Assembly (NCBI GenBank): GCA_039810085.1
Contig: JBDHWG010000007.1
Span: forward strand, 62,001-126,000
DNA length: 64,000 bases
DNA from: JBDHWG01 sp039810085
Lineage (GTDB): Bacteria; Chloroflexota; Anaerolineae; Epilineales; JAHCIE01
Reading direction: 5' to 3'
In this document: positions 1-8,256 of the stretch, piece after piece
Layout of the letters: the number at the start of each line of letters is the position of its first letter
Position numbering within the stretch: position 1 is the first letter of the stretch
Made by a program: the position numbers and the translations under genes
Notes under the pieces: model-generated
The model's database searches: none
What the model was told of the DNA's origin: nothing
Seen by the model: only the letters and a program-made list of their open reading frames with translations

Positions 1-600
1 GGCGACATGTTCGACCCGGCGCTGACCGGCTACTGGGGCACGCCGGATATCGACGCCGCGATGGACACCTGCCTGGGCATCATCCGCGCGCACGCCGCGC
101 GCATCGACGGCATCAAAATCTCGCTCCTCAACAAGGAGCGCGAGATCGAGATGCGCCGCAAGCTACCGAACGGCGTGCGGATGTACACCGGCGACGACTT
201 CAACTACCCCCAGCTGATCCGCGGCGACGACCAGGGGTACAGCCACGCCCTGCTCGGCATCTTCGACGCCATCGCGCCCGCCGCCTCGGCCGCGCTCCAG
301 GCGCTCGACGCGGAGCGGCTGGACGAGTACGAAGCGATTCTCGCGCCGACGGTTCCTCTCTCCCGCCACATCTTCCAGCATCCCACCTACTACTACAAGA
401 CCGGTGTGGTGTTCATGGCCTATCTCAACGGCCACCAGTCCCACTTCCGCATGGTCGGCGGCATGGAGAGCGCCCGGTCTATCGTGCATCTCAGCGAGCT
501 ATTCGTCCTGGCCGACTGCGCCGGTCTGTGGCGCGATCCCGACCTGGCGGCCGAGCGCATGCGCCACGTCCTGGCCCTCGCCGGCGTCGAGCAGGATTGA
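1..600 (+). CDS. DUF993 dihydrodipicolinate synthase-like aldolase, 3' part
   Basis: The reading frame is open from the window edge, so the start lies upstream; about 199 codons are visible, ending in TGA at 598-600. The protein resembles the DUF993 branch of the dihydrodipicolinate synthase/N-acetylneuraminate lyase TIM barrels. The segment DGIKIS, about 40 codons in, carries a lysine where this superfamily forms its Schiff base with a keto-acid or sugar-acid substrate; that role is inferred. An internal ATG at position 7 is probably not the true start, because similarity appears to continue to the edge. The next gene begins 3 nt after the stop, so the two are almost certainly co-transcribed in a sugar catabolic operon. 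The substrate is unknown. Confidence 0.8.
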   Translation, partial: GDMFDPALTGYWGTPDIDAAMDTCLGIIRAHAARIDGIKISLLNKEREIEMRRKLPNGVRMYTGDDFNYPQLIRGDDQGYSHALLGIFDAIAPAASAALQALDAERLDEYEAILAPTVPLSRHIFQHPTYYYKTGVVFMAYLNGHQSHFRMVGGMESARSIVHLSELFVLADCAGLWRDPDLAAERMRHVLALAGVEQD

Positions 601-603
601 GCC

Positions 604-1425
604 ATGGAACCTCTCCACGACCTGAGCCGCCTCAGCCTGAACCAATACACGACGCAGCACTGGAGTCTCCGCGAGGCCGTCGAGGGATGCGCCCGGGCCG
701 GTATTCCGTGGATCGGCGTCTGGCGCGACAAGGTTGCGGAGACCGGTTTGGTGGCGAGCGCCCGGCTCCTGCGCCACGCGGGCGTGCGCGTGTCTAGTCT
801 GTGTCGCGGCGGGTTCTTTCCGGCGGCGACGGCTGCCGAGCGCGACGCCCGCATCGACGAGAATCGCCGTGCCGTCGACGAGGCGGCGGAGCTAGGCACA
901 GACCTCCTCGTCCTTGTTTGCGGCCCGGCCCCCGACCGCGACATCGAGGCGGCGCGGGGGATGGTCGAGGACGGCATCGGGCGCTTGCTGCTCTATGCCG
1001 CCGAGCGGGGCGTGCGCCTGGGCATCGAGCCGCTGCACCCGATGTTCGCGGGCGACCGCTCGGTCGTCGTCACGCTGGGGCAGGCGACGGCCCTGGCTGA
1101 GCGTTTTGGCTCACCCTACGTGGGCATTGTCGCCGACGCCTACCATATCTGGTGGGACCCCGAGCTGTACCCCCAGATCACCCGCGCGGGCCAACGCATC
1201 GTCGCCTTCCACGTCTCGGACTGGCTTGTGCCAACGCCGGATTTGCTCATGGGGCGCGGGATGATGGGCGACGGCGTGATCGAGCTGCGGCGCATTCGGA
1301 CGGCAGTTGACGCCGTTGGCTACGACGGCCCGATTGAGGTCGAGATTTTCAACCACGCCATTTGGAACACGCCCGGCGACGAGGTTCTGCGCCTCATGGG
1401 CGAACGTTATCTTGCGACGGTCTAG
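604..1425 (+). CDS. Sugar phosphate isomerase/epimerase (xylose isomerase-like TIM barrel)
   Basis: This 273-residue cytoplasmic protein belongs to the xylose isomerase-like AP-endonuclease-2 TIM barrel family, which interconverts keto sugars or their derivatives with a divalent metal. Candidate metal ligands appear in order: Glu in GIEPLHP, Asp and His in VADAYHIW, His in FHVSDW and Glu in VEIFNH. Length is normal for the family. The ATG lies 3 nt after the preceding stop, so translation is probably coupled. With the DUF993 aldolase upstream and a sugar-sensing hybrid regulator 6 nt downstream, it is probably a step in breakdown of a sugar, inositol or sugar acid. The exact substrate cannot be read from the sequence. 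Confidence 0.85.
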   Translation: MEPLHDLSRLSLNQYTTQHWSLREAVEGCARAGIPWIGVWRDKVAETGLVASARLLRHAGVRVSSLCRGGFFPAATAAERDARIDENRRAVDEAAELGTDLLVLVCGPAPDRDIEAARGMVEDGIGRLLLYAAERGVRLGIEPLHPMFAGDRSVVVTLGQATALAERFGSPYVGIVADAYHIWWDPELYPQITRAGQRIVAFHVSDWLVPTPDLLMGRGMMGDGVIELRRIRTAVDAVGYDGPIEVEIFNHAIWNTPGDEVLRLMGERYLATV

Positions 1426-1431
1426 CACGGG

Positions 1432-4400
1432 TTGAAGGAGCCGCCTACGTACCCCTACACCAACGGCATGCGCGAAACGCGCTCTCCACAGCGAACTACC
1501 CCGCGCGTCATAGGCTATCTCACCACAGGGATCGATCAGGACATCAGCCATGCGATTTGGGCCGGGGCGCTCGACGCTGCCCGCAAGCACGAGGTGGGCC
1601 TGGTGACGTTCATCGGCGGCGTGCTGCGTGACCCGGTCGGGTTCGACGCGCAGGCCAACATCGCCTACAGCCTCGGCTCCGCCAGACTGGACGGCTTGTT
1701 CACGTGGGCGTCGTCGATTGGTGGGATGGTCAACCCGGCCGACATGCTCGCGTTTCACCGCCGGTACGACATGCCGACGGTCAGCCTTGCCCTTCCCCTG
1801 CCAGGCACCCCGTCGCTCATGGTCGACAGTTACCACGGGATGCGCGAGATGCTGGTGCACCTGGTCGAGGTTCACGGCTATCGCCGCATCGCCTTCGTTC
1901 GCGGGCCTGAGACTCACTACTACGTCCAGGAGCGCTATCGCGCTTACCTGGATGTGCTCCGCGACTACAATATCCCCTTCAACCCCGATCTTGTCAGCCA
2001 CCCCGGCGGCTGGAGCCCGAAGGCCGGCGCGAAAGCCCTCAGCCTCTTTCTCGACGAACGTGGGCTGCGCCCCGGCTTCGATCTCCAGGCCATCGTAACG
2101 ACGAGCGACCAGCAGGCGCATGGCGTGTTGCGGGCGTTGCAGGGGCGCGCGCTCCACGTCCCCGACGACGTGGCCGTGGTCGGCTTCAATGACGACCGGC
2201 AGAGTCGGGTCAGCACACCGCCGCTGACGTCGGTCGAGATGCCGTTCTACCGGCTAGGGCAGTTGGCGGTCGGCACGTTGGTGGGGCTGCTCGACGGCAG
2301 CCAACCCATCGAGCCGACCACGTTGCGCGCCCGCCTCGTCGTGCGCCAGTCATGCGGCTGCCTGGATGCAGATGTCAATGACGCCGCCGTCGGGTCGCCC
2401 CGGCGGACGTTCCGAGCGCCGGACAGCGCCACCGGTGAAAAGAGTGGCGGCGCATTTCCGGCGCATCCGAGCGCTGTGCCGGACGTTGTCGATGAGCGGG
2501 CTGGACGGGTGCGGGATGCCTTCTTTATGGATCTGGGCGGCGAGTCGCCCGGCAGCTTTCTCGAGGCTCTGGGTGAGGCGCTCGACCAGATGCCGACGAG
2601 CACGAACATATCCGCGTGGCATAGCGTCGTCTCGACCCTCCGACGACAGTTTGTCGCCCAGGGTGAGAGCGAAAGCCTAGCGCGGGCCGAGGACTTGTGG
2701 CACCAGGCGCGCGTCGTCATTGGGAAGCGCGCGCGGCGGCTGGAAGCGTTCGAGCGGCTGCAAATGGAGCGCCGCGACGATGCGCTGCATGGGCTGAGCG
2801 CGCAGTTGGCGACCGCGACGGAACTCGCCGCCCTGATGGATATTCTCGCCGACGGGCTGCCTCAGCTCGGCATCCCCAGCGCCTTTATTGCCCTGTATGA
2901 GGGACCTCAGCTGTATCAGTACCCGCTGCCGGCGTCGGAGTACTCTCGCCTCGTCCTCGCCTACGATGAAAAGGGCCGCATCGGGCTGGAAACGGGCGGT
3001 CGTCGCTTCCTGACGCGCGACCTGACGCCAGAAGATGTGCTTCCCCTCGGCCGCCACAACTACGTTGTGGTGCCGCTTTACTTTCAAGACTATCAGCTTG
3101 GCTTCGCGCTTTTCGAGACAGGGCCACACACAGGCGCTCTGTACGAAGCGCTGCGGGTGCAAATCAGCAGCGCCATCCGAGGCGTTCAGCTGGCCGAGCA
3201 GAACGCCGCGCTCTACCACCAAGCGTTAGAGGCTCAAAAAGCGGCGCAGGAGGGGCAGCGTCTCGCGGAGGAAGCGAACCGACTGAAGAGCCGCTTCCTA
3301 TCGATGGTCAGCCACGAGCTGCTGACGCCGCTTGTCCTGCTCGTTGGTCTCAGCGAGCTGATGCTGCGCGACAGCGATGGGAGCAAGCCGCCGTTGCCCG
3401 CCCCCTACCGCGCCGACCTGGAGCGGATCCACGTCAGCGCGCAGCAGCTCGGCAGCCTTGTGCGCGATGTCCTGGACCTTGCGCGGAGCGAGGTCGGTCA
3501 GCTAAAGATCGCGCGCAAGCGAGTGGACCTGGGCGCGGTCATGACCGCCGTGGCCCATGTCGGCGAGCAGATGGTGCGTCAGACTGGGCTGGAATGGCAA
3601 GCTGAAGTTCCCGCGAACCTGCCGCCGGTCCTAGGCGACCCGGCCAGGCTGTACCAGGTAGCGTTCAACCTGATCGCGAATGCCGTCAAATTCACCCCGC
3701 AAGGGCAGATCTCGCTGCGGGTTCAGCCGGGAGACGACTTTATCACCGTTCTTGTGTCCGACACTGGCGTCGGCGTGCCCGTCGCGGAGCAGACCGTCAT
3801 TTTCGATGAGTTTCGCCAGTCCGAGCGCACGGCCGGCGGCGCCTATGGGGGCCTTGGGATTGGGCTGGCGTTGTGTCGGCAGATTATCGAGCTCCACGGT
3901 GGCCAGATTGGCGTGCGGTCGAGCGGGACAGAGAACAGCGGGGCGACGTTCTACTTCAGCATTCCCGTGCTCGCCGCCGACGTTGCCGAGGAACTTGCCC
4001 AACTCTCCCGGTCACAGACCGTGGTCCTCCTCACCGAGCGTGCCCGGGAGGGCAACCGCCTGGCGCAATACCTGAAGGAGCACGGCTACGATGTCGAGTC
4101 AATCGGCATCCGCGAGCGGCCGGACTGGCTGTCTTCGGTGTTGGCCTCGCCGCCTGAAGCGATTGTGCTGGACGCCCCGGCCACGAAACTCAGCTGGGAG
4201 CTGATCGGCTCGTTGAAAGAAGACGCGACGACGCGCGACATCCCCCTGCTCTTCTACTCCATGTACCAGGAGCAAGACGCCGGTTCGATGCTGGCGTTCG
4301 ACTACCTGACCAAGCCAATTGGGGTTGAGGCGCTCGGGCGTGTCCTGGGTCGGTATGGGATCGGGGAGGCCGAACTCAGCGAGCCGACGATCCTGGTGGT

Positions 4401-5106
4401 GGACGATGACCCAGGCATTCTCGACCTGCACACAGAGCTTATCAAGACCGTTTTGCCGCATGCGCAGGTCTTGCAGGCCCCGAACGGGCGGATGGCGCTG
4501 GAAACAATGGAGCGGGAGCGTCCATCGCTGGTCCTGCTGGACCTTGTGATGCCGGGCCTGGATGGCTTCAGCGTCGTGGAGCGGATGCAATCGGATGAGA
4601 AGCTGCGCGCTATCCCGGTCATCGTCCTGACGGCGCAGGTGCTGACCCAGGCCGACATGGAGCGGCTGAATCAAGGCGTCGAAGCCGTGTTGAGCAAAGG
4701 GCTGTTTACGAGCCAGGAAACCATGGCGCACGTCGAACAGGCGCTATCACACCACCAGCGCCTGAACACCGACACGCGGCGGGTGGTGCGCAAGGCGATG
4801 GCCTACATCCATGAGCATTACGCCGAGGCGCTCACCCGCGAGGAGCTGGCGGCGTACGTCGGCGTCAGCCCGCGACATCTGACGCGCTGCTTCGACGAGG
4901 AAATCGGCATCGCCCCGATGGCCTATCTGAATCGCTACCGCATCCTCCAGGCCAAACGCCTCTTACGCCGGGGCACAAAGAGCATTGTGGCGATTGCCGC
5001 CGAAGTCGGCTTTTCGACCAGCGCCTACTTCGCGGAGGTCTTCCGGCGCGAAGTGGGCTTGTCGCCCCGGGAGTATCAACGTCAGGAGACGGGGGCCAGC
5101 CCGTGA
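1432..5106 (+). CDS. Cytosolic hybrid sensor: LacI-type sugar domain, GAF, histidine kinase, two receivers, AraC output
   Basis: A 1224-residue regulator without signal peptide or membrane segment. Approximate order: LacI-type substrate-binding domain at 25-320, ending in the family-like VRQSCGC; GAF-like domain at 460-600; HisKA with His628 in SHELLTPL; HATPase with NLIANAVKF and GGLGIGLAL to about 855; a degenerate receiver at 865-975 with no DD pair or phospho-Asp in place; a full receiver at 985-1105 with Asp1037 in LLDLVMPG; AraC HTH at 1125-1220. The LacI DNA-binding domain is absent. The expected circuit is cytosolic sugar binding, autophosphorylation, transfer to Asp1037 and a change in AraC binding. 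The start is uncertain: TTG at 1432 gives the long form, ATG at 1468 is the alternative, and the GGAG near 1437 suits neither well. Confidence 0.88.
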   Translation: MKEPPTYPYTNGMRETRSPQRTTPRVIGYLTTGIDQDISHAIWAGALDAARKHEVGLVTFIGGVLRDPVGFDAQANIAYSLGSARLDGLFTWASSIGGMVNPADMLAFHRRYDMPTVSLALPLPGTPSLMVDSYHGMREMLVHLVEVHGYRRIAFVRGPETHYYVQERYRAYLDVLRDYNIPFNPDLVSHPGGWSPKAGAKALSLFLDERGLRPGFDLQAIVTTSDQQAHGVLRALQGRALHVPDDVAVVGFNDDRQSRVSTPPLTSVEMPFYRLGQLAVGTLVGLLDGSQPIEPTTLRARLVVRQSCGCLDADVNDAAVGSPRRTFRAPDSATGEKSGGAFPAHPSAVPDVVDERAGRVRDAFFMDLGGESPGSFLEALGEALDQMPTSTNISAWHSVVSTLRRQFVAQGESESLARAEDLWHQARVVIGKRARRLEAFERLQMERRDDALHGLSAQLATATELAALMDILADGLPQLGIPSAFIALYEGPQLYQYPLPASEYSRLVLAYDEKGRIGLETGGRRFLTRDLTPEDVLPLGRHNYVVVPLYFQDYQLGFALFETGPHTGALYEALRVQISSAIRGVQLAEQNAALYHQALEAQKAAQEGQRLAEEANRLKSRFLSMVSHELLTPLVLLVGLSELMLRDSDGSKPPLPAPYRADLERIHVSAQQLGSLVRDVLDLARSEVGQLKIARKRVDLGAVMTAVAHVGEQMVRQTGLEWQAEVPANLPPVLGDPARLYQVAFNLIANAVKFTPQGQISLRVQPGDDFITVLVSDTGVGVPVAEQTVIFDEFRQSERTAGGAYGGLGIGLALCRQIIELHGGQIGVRSSGTENSGATFYFSIPVLAADVAEELAQLSRSQTVVLLTERAREGNRLAQYLKEHGYDVESIGIRERPDWLSSVLASPPEAIVLDAPATKLSWELIGSLKEDATTRDIPLLFYSMYQEQDAGSMLAFDYLTKPIGVEALGRVLGRYGIGEAELSEPTILVVDDDPGILDLHTELIKTVLPHAQVLQAPNGRMALETMERERPSLVLLDLVMPGLDGFSVVERMQSDEKLRAIPVIVLTAQVLTQADMERLNQGVEAVLSKGLFTSQETMAHVEQALSHHQRLNTDTRRVVRKAMAYIHEHYAEALTREELAAYVGVSPRHLTRCFDEEIGIAPMAYLNRYRILQAKRLLRRGTKSIVAIAAEVGFSTSAYFAEVFRREVGLSPREYQRQETGASP

Positions 5107-5170
5107 GGCTTGCGCCAGGGCACGTCCCAGATGTGATGGAACGCGTCTCAATTGGCGAATTCCCTCCTCA

Positions 5171-5199
5171 TTGTGTGGCATAGAATGTTAACGTATAGA
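5171..5199 (+). promoter_or_regulatory. Possible sigma-70-type promoter for the Gfo/Idh gene
   Basis: TTGTGT at 5171-5176 and TATAGA at 5194-5199 are separated by 17 nt and lie just before the GGAGGT ribosome site at 5203-5208. The -35 match is only moderate, and read-through from the upstream operon is the alternative. Confidence 0.35.
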
Positions 5200-5216
5200 A
5201 ATGGAGGTGTTTAATC

Positions 5217-6593
5217 ATGGCAAGAACACGCTACGCTCAAGTAGGTCTTGGGGATCGCTCGCGGATGTACACCGAGGCGATCCTGGAGCGGTTCCAGGAT
5301 GATGCCGAGCTTGTCGCCCTGTGTGATATCAATGAAGGGCGGCTCGGACTACGCGCGGCCATCGCCCGCGACCACCACGTTGACGTGCCCATGTACACGG
5401 CGGCGCAGTTTGAGCAGATGATTGCCGAGACGAAGCCGAATGTCGTCATCGTCACGACCGTCGATGCGACGCACGACGATTACATTTGCCGCGCTATGGA
5501 GCTGGGCTGCGACGTCATGACCGAGAAGCCCATGACGACCGACGAGAAGAAGTGTCAACGCATCCTCGACACCCAGAAGCGCACCGGCCGCCGGGTCACT
5601 GTTACATTCAACTACCGCTATGCCATGCCGCGCACCCAGGTCAAGGACCTCCTGGCGTCGGGTGTCATCGGCAACGTCGTCTCGGTCGACTTCCACTGGC
5701 TGCTCGACACAACCCACGGCGCCGACTACTTCCGACGCTGGCACCGCTACAAGGCCAACTCTGGCGGCCTCATGGTCCACAAGGCCACCCATCACTTCGA
5801 CCTGGTGAACTGGTGGCTGTCTACGGTGCCGGAGACGGTTTACGCGACGGGCACGCGCAACTTCTACACGCCCGAGATGGCCGACCGCTACGGCCTGCAA
5901 GACCGCTCCACGCGCTGCTTCGACTGCCCGGCGGCGGACCGCTGCCCGTTCTACCTGGACCTGGCCGCGTATATCCGGCTGAAGGAGATGTATCTTGACC
6001 AGGAGAAGTATGATGGCTATCACCGCGACCAGTGCGTCTGGGGCGCTGACATCAACATCGAGGACACGATGCAGGTTGTCGTGAACTACCGCAACGGCGC
6101 AAGGCTGAGCTACTCCCTGCACGCGTTCATGCCGTGGGAAGGCTACATCATCGCTTTCAACGGCACGAAGGGGCGGCTGGAGCACGTCATGCAGGAGCGG
6201 GTGTACATCAGCGGCGACGGCTCGGTGCCCGGTGAGATCGTGCCGGATGGCACGGTCATCCAGGTCTTCCCGCACTTCCAGCCCGGCTATAAGGTTGACG
6301 TCTGGCAGAGCGAGGGCGGACACGGCGGCGGCGACCCGCTCATGTTGGAGGCCCTATTCACCCCCGGCGGCGTGCAGGATCAGTACAAGCGCGCGGCCGA
6401 CCACCGCGCGGGCGCGTGGTCGATCTTGACGGGCGTCGCGGCGAACCGCTCCATCGCCAGCGGCGCGCCGGTGCATGTGGACGAGTTGATCAGTGAGCTA
6501 GACATGCCAGACTATATGCAGATGCCCAGCCCAACGGAGGCGATTGACCCGTTGGCGTTGAAGCACTCGACCGCTGTGCGCCTGGAAAGTTGA
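5217..6593 (+). CDS. Gfo/Idh/MocA family NAD(P)-dependent oxidoreductase
   Basis: This 458-residue cytoplasmic enzyme has an N-terminal Rossmann-type half (about 1-125) with a variant nucleotide loop, VGLGDRSRM. EKPMT follows near residue 106, a position where this family carries its conserved Glu-Lys-Pro, and then comes an alpha/beta substrate domain. Members oxidise or reduce sugars, inositols and related polyols. The start is fixed by GGAGGT at 5203-5208, 8 nt before the ATG. It is longer than the common 340-390 residues and carries a cysteine cluster at C234, C237 and C243 (CxxC then CP), which is not needed for the usual chemistry and might bind metal. It follows the sugar-sensing hybrid regulator, a likely controller. 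Substrate unknown. Confidence 0.88.
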   Translation: MARTRYAQVGLGDRSRMYTEAILERFQDDAELVALCDINEGRLGLRAAIARDHHVDVPMYTAAQFEQMIAETKPNVVIVTTVDATHDDYICRAMELGCDVMTEKPMTTDEKKCQRILDTQKRTGRRVTVTFNYRYAMPRTQVKDLLASGVIGNVVSVDFHWLLDTTHGADYFRRWHRYKANSGGLMVHKATHHFDLVNWWLSTVPETVYATGTRNFYTPEMADRYGLQDRSTRCFDCPAADRCPFYLDLAAYIRLKEMYLDQEKYDGYHRDQCVWGADINIEDTMQVVVNYRNGARLSYSLHAFMPWEGYIIAFNGTKGRLEHVMQERVYISGDGSVPGEIVPDGTVIQVFPHFQPGYKVDVWQSEGGHGGGDPLMLEALFTPGGVQDQYKRAADHRAGAWSILTGVAANRSIASGAPVHVDELISELDMPDYMQMPSPTEAIDPLALKHSTAVRLES

Positions 6594-6666
6594 AGTATTA
6601 CTTGTCGGCCTATACTTAAAGACCTAGCGACTTACAGAACGTCTACGGCTCGATAGGAGGTATGCG

Positions 6667-8175
6667 ATGACAGTCACTGTACCCTTCACCAAACAGGACC
6701 TGCAAACGCGCTCGAATGGCGCTCTCATTCCATCTTCCATCGTGATGCAGGATGGGGCGGCCTTCTGGCTCAACCAGAACGGGCCTGAATGCCAACTCGC
6801 CGTCCTGGCCCGACAGGACGATCCTTTGCTAAACCGCTTCCAGGGCCAGCGCCAACCGTTCGCCGACGGCTACGCCCTGCTTCTCAACCCAACCGACCAC
6901 CAGAACGCCCGCGCGCTGCGCGAGGCCCTGCCGGGCCTCAAGCCAACGCCGTTTGGCCTGACCACCTCGGCCGGCTTCGGCGACCGGCTTGGCCTGGCGA
7001 CGCCCGGCCACGTCCGGGCGCTGGAGCACGTGTTGCGCGAATCGCCTGGCGTCACCATCGCCCCCATCTTTGCCCAACAGTCGATTCGGGAAATGGGACG
7101 GACGCGGCGAACGCCGGACAACGTGCTCGACGACGCGACCTGGGGCGCGCTCCAGGCGGGCTGGCAGGGCCCCGTGGGCGCCGACGCCGACCACCTCAAG
7201 ACGTTCGAGGACGCCGACATCTGCGCCGCCGCCGGCTATACCTTCTACACCATCGATCCGGGCGCGTACGTCGACAGCGAGGTGGACGAGGCCGCGCCGG
7301 CGGCGGTCGAGAGCAAGGTGAACGCGCTGCCGTGGGATGCGCTGGAGAGCACGGCGGCGGACCTGCGGCGGCGGTACGTCGGTCAGCACGTCGATCTAGA
7401 GGGGCGTCGGCTAGAGCTTGACGAGGCGAGCATTCTGCGGGCGGCGGCTAAGTATGGTAAGGCCGTCGCCCACGTGGCATCGATGTATCGCCATATCGCC
7501 GACAAGGGCATTCCCTTCGATCTGGAGGTGTCAGTCGATGAAACCGACACGCCGACGACCCACGCCGAGCACGTCTATGTCGCCAGCGAGCTAAAGCGGC
7601 TGGGTGTGCAGTGGGTCAGCCTGGCGCCGCGCTATGTGGGCCGCTTTGAGAAGGGCGTGGACTACATCGGCGACCTGGACGCGCTGCGGCAGGACCTCAA
7701 CGGCCACGCGGCCATCGCGCGCGCCCTCGGCCCCTACAAGCTCAGCCTTCACTCGGGCTCGGACAAGTTCAGCGTCTACCCGCTGATTGTCGAGGCGACG
7801 CGGGGGGTGGTGCATCTCAAGACGGCGGGCACGAGCTACCTGGAGGCGCTGCGCGTCATCGCCCAGATCGACCCGGCCCTCTTCCGCGAGATCCTGGCCT
7901 TCGCCCGCGAGCACTACAACGAGGACCGCGCCACCTACCACGTCTCGGCCGACGTGAGCCGCGTCCCCGCGCCGCAGTCGCTGTCGGACGCCCAGTTGCC
8001 CGGTTTGCTGGAGGACTTCGACGCGCGGCAGGTGCTCCACGTGACGTTCGGCTCGGCGCTCGCGCAGTTCCAAACGCAGCTGAAAGCCGCCTTGAGCGCG
8101 AACGAAGAGCTATACTACGAGACGCTCGACCGCCACTTCTACCGCCACGTCAAGCCATTCGCCGTCGCAAGCTAG
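6667..8175 (+). CDS. uxaE: Tagaturonate epimerase family protein
   Basis: The 502-residue protein resembles the UxaE family, which epimerises D-tagaturonate to D-fructuronate in the galacturonate (pectin) pathway of Thermotoga-type bacteria. Recognisable parts are an N-terminal region with GFGDRLGLATPGH, the GADADHLKT segment and a C-terminal half with SLHSGSDKFSVYP, rich in the His/Asp/Glu residues expected at a metal site. Length is typical. The start ATG follows AGGAGG at 6655-6660. It stands alone between a 73-nt gap and a bidirectional terminator, and fits the catabolic theme of the preceding genes. The family call is fairly firm; activity on tagaturonate is inferred from family membership. 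Confidence 0.82.
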   Translation: MTVTVPFTKQDLQTRSNGALIPSSIVMQDGAAFWLNQNGPECQLAVLARQDDPLLNRFQGQRQPFADGYALLLNPTDHQNARALREALPGLKPTPFGLTTSAGFGDRLGLATPGHVRALEHVLRESPGVTIAPIFAQQSIREMGRTRRTPDNVLDDATWGALQAGWQGPVGADADHLKTFEDADICAAAGYTFYTIDPGAYVDSEVDEAAPAAVESKVNALPWDALESTAADLRRRYVGQHVDLEGRRLELDEASILRAAAKYGKAVAHVASMYRHIADKGIPFDLEVSVDETDTPTTHAEHVYVASELKRLGVQWVSLAPRYVGRFEKGVDYIGDLDALRQDLNGHAAIARALGPYKLSLHSGSDKFSVYPLIVEATRGVVHLKTAGTSYLEALRVIAQIDPALFREILAFAREHYNEDRATYHVSADVSRVPAPQSLSDAQLPGLLEDFDARQVLHVTFGSALAQFQTQLKAALSANEELYYETLDRHFYRHVKPFAVAS

Positions 8176-8200
8176 GCGCAGAGGACTCATGGGCACAGCA

Positions 8201-8228
8201 AGAGGCGTCCGGCTGGCCGGACGCCTCT
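8201..8228. terminator. Bidirectional hairpin terminator between convergent genes
   Basis: A perfect 13-bp inverted repeat (AGAGGCGTCCGGC and its complement, central TG) sits between the convergent uxaE-like and alpha-galactosidase genes. There is no long T run, but stem strength and position support termination on both strands. Confidence 0.75.
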
Positions 8229-8256
8229 CTCTGCATCAGGTGAAGTTAACCGGCCG

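Noticed and set aside
1111..2157. 348-codon minus-strand frame opposite the first hybrid sensor
   Set aside because: It overlaps two real genes in antisense; the plus-strand protein has clear LacI-type sequence there.
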